Assembly: GCA_002410715.1 (NCBI GenBank)
Contig: DHOG01000144.1
Span: forward strand, 392 to 16,708
DNA: 16,317 nucleotides
Direction of reading: 5' to 3'
Source: Ruminococcaceae bacterium UBA5396
GTDB lineage: Bacteria; Bacillota; Clostridia; Oscillospirales; Acutalibacteraceae
Of the stretch, positions 14,083 to 16,317 are shown in pieces. Positions within the stretch are counted from its first letter, which is position 1. The number at the start of each line of letters is the position of its first letter. Position numbers and translations under genes: made by a program. The notes beneath the pieces were generated by a model, which worked only from the letters and a program-made list of their open reading frames with translations, did no database searches and was not told the DNA's origin.

Positions 14083-14397
14083 TAGCATTTCAAAATATTT
14101 TTCCAAATTAAAAAACGCTTTTTCTGAAGAAACTTGTTTCTTTGTTTACAGCGTATCAAATTTTGACAGCCTCAGCTTGTAAACAGGTTTTTCAAAAAAT
14201 CTTGTGTTTTAGCCTGATAAATGCTATAGTCAAAGCAGATTCAAGGTTTCCCTCAAATCTGCTTTGACCACATGTTTGACCATAGACAGCTTTGGAGCAC
14301 ACGGAAACAGTGGAGATAAGAGCGCCAAAGAGCATCTTTTTCGGAGCAAAAAGGGCTGAAAAAGGCTAAAATAAGCAGAAAAAGCTTCTGGCCGTCC
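14083..14397. other. Non-coding segment between the operon promoter and the tRNA-derived junction
   Basis: No convincing gene is present. The segment contains a short palindrome at 14127-14142 (AAGAAAC, two bases, GTTTCTT) and TGTTTAC/GTAAACA arms at 14143-14149 and 14179-14185. It also has four copies of TTTGAC in either orientation, a perfect 13-bp inverted repeat, and an A/G-rich stretch of imperfect AAAAAGGGCTG / AAAAAGGCTA / CAGAAAAAGC repeats at 14347-14386. Its position next to a split tRNA gene makes it a candidate recombinase-binding region. Confidence 0.5.
14229..14268. repeat. Perfect 13-bp inverted repeat with 14-base loop
   Basis: The arms are 14229-14241 (GTCAAAGCAGATT) and 14256-14268 (AATCTGCTTTGAC). 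No T tract follows on either strand, so it does not look like a terminator. The outer GTCAAA/TTTGAC ends recur nearby: TTTGACCA occurs at 14263-14270 and again at 14275-14282, and TTTGAC at 14162-14167. It may be a protein-binding palindrome near the attachment junction. Confidence 0.72.
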
Positions 14398-14442
14398 TTC
14401 GGGACCAAGAGGCCGGAAGTTCAAGTCTTCTCACTCCGACCA
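14398..14442 (+). other. 3' half of tRNA-Pro(CGG): attR-type attachment site
   Basis: Reading rightward: anticodon loop TTCGGGA with CGG anticodon (14398-14404), stem CCAAG (14405-14409), variable loop AGGCC, T stem GGAAG, T loop TTCAAGT, T stem CTTCT (14427-14431), acceptor strand CACTCCG (14432-14438), A, and CCA at 14440-14442. This is the ending of bacterial tRNA-Pro. The matching CTTGG anticodon stem, D arm and CGGAGTG acceptor strand are absent upstream, where unrelated sequence begins exactly at the anticodon loop. A split at the anticodon loop is a classic crossover place of tyrosine recombinases integrating into tRNA genes. The intact tRNA would then lie beyond the left edge. This copy cannot make a tRNA. 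Confidence 0.82.
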
Positions 14443-14445
14443 CTA

Positions 14446-14483
14446 TTCCCAAGGGTCTCACCATAAGACCCTTGGGAATTTTT
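14446..14483 (+). terminator. Intrinsic terminator of the original tRNA-Pro gene
   Basis: A perfect 13-bp stem (14446-14458 TTCCCAAGGGTCT with 14466-14478) has a 7-base loop and is followed by five T residues. It stands four bases after the tRNA CCA end, just where a tRNA terminator belongs. This supports the right side of the junction as the ancestral chromosomal flank. Confidence 0.9.
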
Positions 14484-14494
14484 ACAATAATGCG

Positions 14495-14537
14495 CTGTTT
14501 TTACAGCAGTTTTACAACAGTTTTACAACAGTTTTCA
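14495..14537. repeat. Short tandem repeat, 11-bp unit
   Basis: CAGTTTTACAA occurs at 14507-14517 and again at 14518-14528. A partial third unit (CAGTTTTCA) follows from 14529, and a related CTGTTTTTACAG precedes it. It lies between two terminator-like hairpins in an untranslated stretch. No function is evident. Confidence 0.7.
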
Positions 14538-14553
14538 TATTACAGCATAAACG

Positions 14554-14597
14554 GCAATAAAATTACCGGATGCTGCAACATCCGGTAATTTTATTGC
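14554..14597. terminator. Bidirectional terminator-like hairpin
   Basis: A perfect 19-bp inverted repeat has arms 14554-14572 (GCAATAAAATTACCGGATG) and 14579-14597 and a 6-base loop. The GC core (ACCGGATG/CATCCGGT) is flanked by AATAAAATT and AATTTTATT, so on both strands the stem ends in a T-rich run. It can serve rightward read-through from the tRNA and leftward transcripts of the SecB-like gene, which ends about 95 bases away. The rest of 14598-14690 holds nothing I can assign. Confidence 0.78.
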
Positions 14598-14690
14598 GTT
14601 CTGGATAACTCCTTGTTTAAGTGGTTATTCTTTTATTTATACAACCTCAAGTAAATTGCCTATCTTCTCGGTAGCTTCCTGTTTCAAGTT

Positions 14691-15155
14691 TTAAGTCTCA
14701 AGAGACTTCTTTTCCTTACTTTTCTTTTTATCTCTTAGAGCCACAACATTAATCATTGGAATCTTTACAGGAGGGTTTATCCCAGATAATGATGTAACGC
14801 TTAAAATGTATGCTCTTGCTAACTGTGAAAGGGTAACAACTCCATTCAATTCAAGCATATCTATAAAGTTTTCTTTAGCAAGTCTTTTGGGATTCCCTAG
14901 GAACAACCCGTCCATTTTAAAATCAATTTTAAAAAGAATTGCATTTTTTATTTTTGCCTTGACTGAAACTATAAATTCTAATTCTCCAATATATCTTTCT
15001 TCTAATTCTTCAAAAGCTTTTGTATTGAAGTCAAAATCAAAAGAGACATTGGCTTTTGCACCTTTTGTCTCTATATCTTTTGTGTCTATTGAAAAACTTG
15101 AAACCCTATTACCTGCAAACTGAAAGTCAGCAAGAATCTCTTTTGAGCTAATCAT
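14691..15155 (-). CDS. SecB-like chaperone protein
   Basis: A 154-residue protein with no signal peptide. Its C-terminal half, LFLGNPKRLAKENFIDMLE, then LSQLARAYILSVTSLSGINP and IPMINVVALRDKKK, resembles the SecB fold: in Escherichia coli SecB the corresponding stretch is the helix with 'LFPYARECITSMVSRG' followed by 'P.L.L.PV.F..L'. The N-terminal half has alternating strands (FSIDTKD, KANVSFDFDF, ELEFIVSVKAKI) as in SecB. SecB-type chaperones hold unfolded proteins in the cytoplasm; in Gram-positives they are rare and some serve toxin-antitoxin-chaperone systems. Detailed similarity is low, so this is a fold-level call. The start at 15155 has only a weak site (GGAG 14 bases up, GATGGG nearer), and expression may depend on the small reading frame just upstream. 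The gene looks more AT-rich than the island. Confidence 0.58.
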   Translation of the reverse strand: MISSKEILADFQFAGNRVSSFSIDTKDIETKGAKANVSFDFDFNTKAFEELEERYIGELEFIVSVKAKIKNAILFKIDFKMDGLFLGNPKRLAKENFIDMLELNGVVTLSQLARAYILSVTSLSGINPPVKIPMINVVALRDKKKSKEKKSLET

Positions 15156-15162
15156 GCACCCA

Positions 15163-15285
15163 TCAACTCCAATTCTTCTGCATAGTAACGTCTTTTTGCA
15201 TATTTTTCTTAAAAATTTCCCAAAGTATGATTACAAAAACGAATAAAACCTGTATAATGAAATCAACAAAACCCCAAATGCTCAT
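15163..15285 (-). CDS. Possible 40-residue membrane peptide upstream of the SecB-like gene
   Basis: An ATG at 15285 opens a 40-codon frame ending in TGA at 15165-15163, eight bases before the SecB-like start. The peptide begins MSIWGFVDFIIQVLFVFVII, a single hydrophobic segment of about 18 residues, and then turns basic and polar (WEIFKKNMQKDV). That is the shape of a one-pass small membrane protein with the charged tail inside. No good ribosome binding site is visible upstream, and a rightward promoter lies within it. It may be real and translationally coupled to the next gene, or a chance frame. Confidence 0.38.
   Translation of the reverse strand: MSIWGFVDFIIQVLFVFVIILWEIFKKNMQKDVTMQKNWS
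15230..15258 (+). promoter_or_regulatory. Candidate promoter of the zinc-ribbon gene
   Basis: A perfect TATAAT at 15253-15258 is preceded, after 17 bases, by ATTACA at 15230-15235, which matches TTGACA at four of six positions. It lies about 120 bases before the gene at 15378, leaving a long 5' leader that includes an 8-bp repeat tract. Confidence 0.6.
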
Positions 15286-15320
15286 TTTAATAGCTGCTTA
15301 TTTTATGTCTGCTATTCAGG

Positions 15321-15368
15321 TATGAGTATATGAGTATATAAATATATGAAAATATGAAAATATGGAGG
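15321..15368 (+). repeat. Six-unit 8-bp repeat running into a ribosome binding site
   Basis: Successive 8-base units read TATGAGTA, TATGAGTA, TATAAATA, TATGAAAA, TATGAAAA and TATGGAGG. The last unit contains the GGAGG ribosome binding site of the gene starting at 15378. The first two units and the fourth and fifth are identical pairs, so slippage could change the copy number. Confidence 0.75.
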
Positions 15369-15377
15369 GGAAATTAT

Positions 15378-16151
15378 ATGGCGTTTTTTGACAAATTGAA
15401 TGATTTCGCTAAAAATGTCGGTGACAAAACAAAAGATGCAATGGAAACATCCAAACTAAACGCAAAAATCAGAACTGAGAATGCAAACATAGACTCTGCG
15501 TATAAAAAGCTTGGCGCATATTTCTATGAAAAGCATACTGCCGATGCTATTCAGGATGAAGAAGCAGAAGAGATTTTTGCGGCTATTGATGCTTCAAAAG
15601 CTGCCATAGTTGAGTTTGAAGCTGAGATTGCACAAATCAAGGCTGAAAAGGAAGCAAAAGAAGCGGAGATTGCACAAAACAGGGCTGAAAAAGCAACAAA
15701 AGCAGCCACAGATAAAGAGCCTGAGCCGGTGATAACTTCTGGATTAGCCTGCCCAACCTGCGGAAAGCTGAATAGTCCGGAAACTAAGTTCTGTGGTGGG
15801 TGTGGAACAAAGGTTGAACCTATACCCCAAAAAGAAGCAACCGGGGCTGCATGTCCTAATTGTGGAGTTCAAAACCCTGACGGAACTAAATTCTGCGGTA
15901 GTTGCGGGACCAAGATCGAAGTGGTACAGGAGAATAAACAAGAGGTCACTGAGTACACAGTTGAAGCGGAGGTATCGGTTATACCTGAAACAACAGATGT
16001 GTCAGAAGCATCTGATGCAACCGAAGAACCGGTGGTACCTGTTATACCGGAAGAACCTGAGGAGCCGGTTAAAGAAGTCTGTCCGACCTGCGGTATTGAA
16101 TTATCAGATGCTATAAAGTTTTGCAGTAATTGCGGAACTAAGATTGAGTGA
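15378..16151 (+). CDS. Zinc-ribbon protein with coiled-coil N-terminus and three double-CxxC ribbons
   Basis: A 257-residue protein. The start at 15378 has GGAGGGG upstream; the earlier ATG at 15354 has none. Residues 1-110 are charged and helical (FFDKLNDFAKNVGDKTKD, then an EIAQIKAEKEAKEAEIAQNR internal duplication), probably a coiled coil. Three zinc ribbons follow: C125/C128 with C139/C142, C159/C162 with C173/C176, and C235/C238 with C249/C252. Each ends FC..CGTK[IV]E. The second and third are joined by an acidic proline-rich linker. No signal peptide or membrane segment is present. Proteins of this layout are widespread in Clostridia and unassigned in function. It is the only rightward gene and seems to be a chromosomal resident, not part of the island. 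Confidence 0.85.
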   Translation: MAFFDKLNDFAKNVGDKTKDAMETSKLNAKIRTENANIDSAYKKLGAYFYEKHTADAIQDEEAEEIFAAIDASKAAIVEFEAEIAQIKAEKEAKEAEIAQNRAEKATKAATDKEPEPVITSGLACPTCGKLNSPETKFCGGCGTKVEPIPQKEATGAACPNCGVQNPDGTKFCGSCGTKIEVVQENKQEVTEYTVEAEVSVIPETTDVSEASDATEEPVVPVIPEEPEEPVKEVCPTCGIELSDAIKFCSNCGTKIE

Positions 16152-16196
16152 ACTACTCGCCACTACTGTAAAATAGAATAATCCGCTGACCAATTG

Positions 16197-16248
16197 AGCG
16201 CTTGTGTGAAAAGAGTTTTCAACTACTCCTCACACAAGCGCTTATTTT
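16197..16248 (+). terminator. Intrinsic terminator after the zinc-ribbon gene
   Basis: A perfect 13-bp stem (16197-16209 AGCGCTTGTGTGA with 16230-16242) has a 20-base loop and is followed by TATTTT. It lies 46 bases after the stop codon of the zinc-ribbon gene. The loop is long and the T run is interrupted, but stem strength and position support termination. Confidence 0.75.
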
Positions 16249-16317
16249 CAGCGTTTAAGTGAACTCGTTCAGCTGAAGCTAAACATCATGCGTTTTTACG
16301 AAGTAAAATACGCATTG

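Noticed and set aside
14230..14424. A 64-codon leftward open frame overlapping the tRNA fragment
   Set aside because: It is read from the complement of the tRNA-Pro 3' half and the repeat-rich junction, has no ribosome binding site at a sensible place, and resembles the spurious frames that tRNA genes often yield.
14495..14537. A CRISPR array
   Set aside because: The repeats are 11 bases, directly adjacent, without spacers; no cas genes are present.
14693..14708. A 16-base palindrome at the stop codon of the SecB-like gene as a terminator
   Set aside because: The arms are seven bases and no T tract follows on the coding strand; the hairpin at 14554-14597 is a better terminator.
16288..16315. 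An inverted repeat (ATGCGT...ACGCAT with GTTTTTAC/GTAAAATAC) at the right edge
   Set aside because: The arms are imperfect and the window ends two bases later, so neither a T tract nor a gene context can be judged.

Overview
The window looks like a stretch of a Clostridia-type Firmicute chromosome, probably from a gut or other anaerobic community. The evidence is strong GGAGG-type ribosome binding sites, Gram-positive-style ANT(6) and streptothricin-acetyltransferase-like proteins, DUF3795 and TIGR04076-type proteins, and a zinc-ribbon protein typical of that group. The species cannot be named from sequence alone.

Positions 1-14082 hold one long leftward (minus-strand) gene train of 19 genes, most overlapping by 1-14 bases or separated by under 30 bases. 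In transcription order it reads: AbiEi-like antitoxin (DUF6088), AbiEii-like nucleotidyltransferase toxin, P-loop kinase, GNAT-HIT fusion, Nudix hydrolase, DUF3795 plus an unknown domain, TIGR04076-GNAT fusion, GNAT-GNAT fusion, nitrilase-family amidohydrolase, P-loop protein, TIM-barrel sugar isomerase/epimerase-like protein, streptothricin-acetyltransferase-like GNAT, a second P-loop kinase without the Walker A lysine, GNAT, aminoglycoside 6-adenylyltransferase, unknown domain fused to GrpB, alpha/alpha-toroid (prenyltransferase-like) protein, DUF3795, a frameshifted VOC (glyoxalase/bleomycin-resistance fold) gene, and a pyridoxamine-oxidase-like gene cut by the left edge. A near-consensus promoter, nested in a 10-10-10 inverted repeat, lies just upstream of the antitoxin gene and could drive the whole train.

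Right of that promoter, at 14398-14442, is the 3' half of a tRNA-Pro(CGG) gene, from anticodon loop to CCA, followed by a strong intrinsic terminator. No 5' half precedes it. This is what one end (attR-type) of an element integrated into a tRNA-Pro gene looks like. It suggests that the leftward gene train is the inside of an integrated island and that the right side is the original chromosome. The 300 bases inside the junction contain a 13-bp perfect inverted repeat and several TTTGAC boxes that could be recombinase binding sites. No integrase gene lies in the window.

The right flank (14443-16317) has a bidirectional terminator-like hairpin, a leftward SecB-like chaperone gene preceded by a possible 40-residue membrane peptide, and a rightward gene for a protein with three zinc ribbons. 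That last gene has its own promoter, an 8-bp tandem repeat running into its ribosome binding site, and a terminator.

Taken together, the island is a dense collection of enzymes that acylate, nucleotidylate, phosphorylate or hydrolyse small molecules. Two are of antibiotic-inactivating type, five genes are two-domain fusions, and a type IV toxin-antitoxin pair leads the operon. That it works as a coordinated detoxification or resistance island is inference; the families and the operon geometry are read directly from the sequence.
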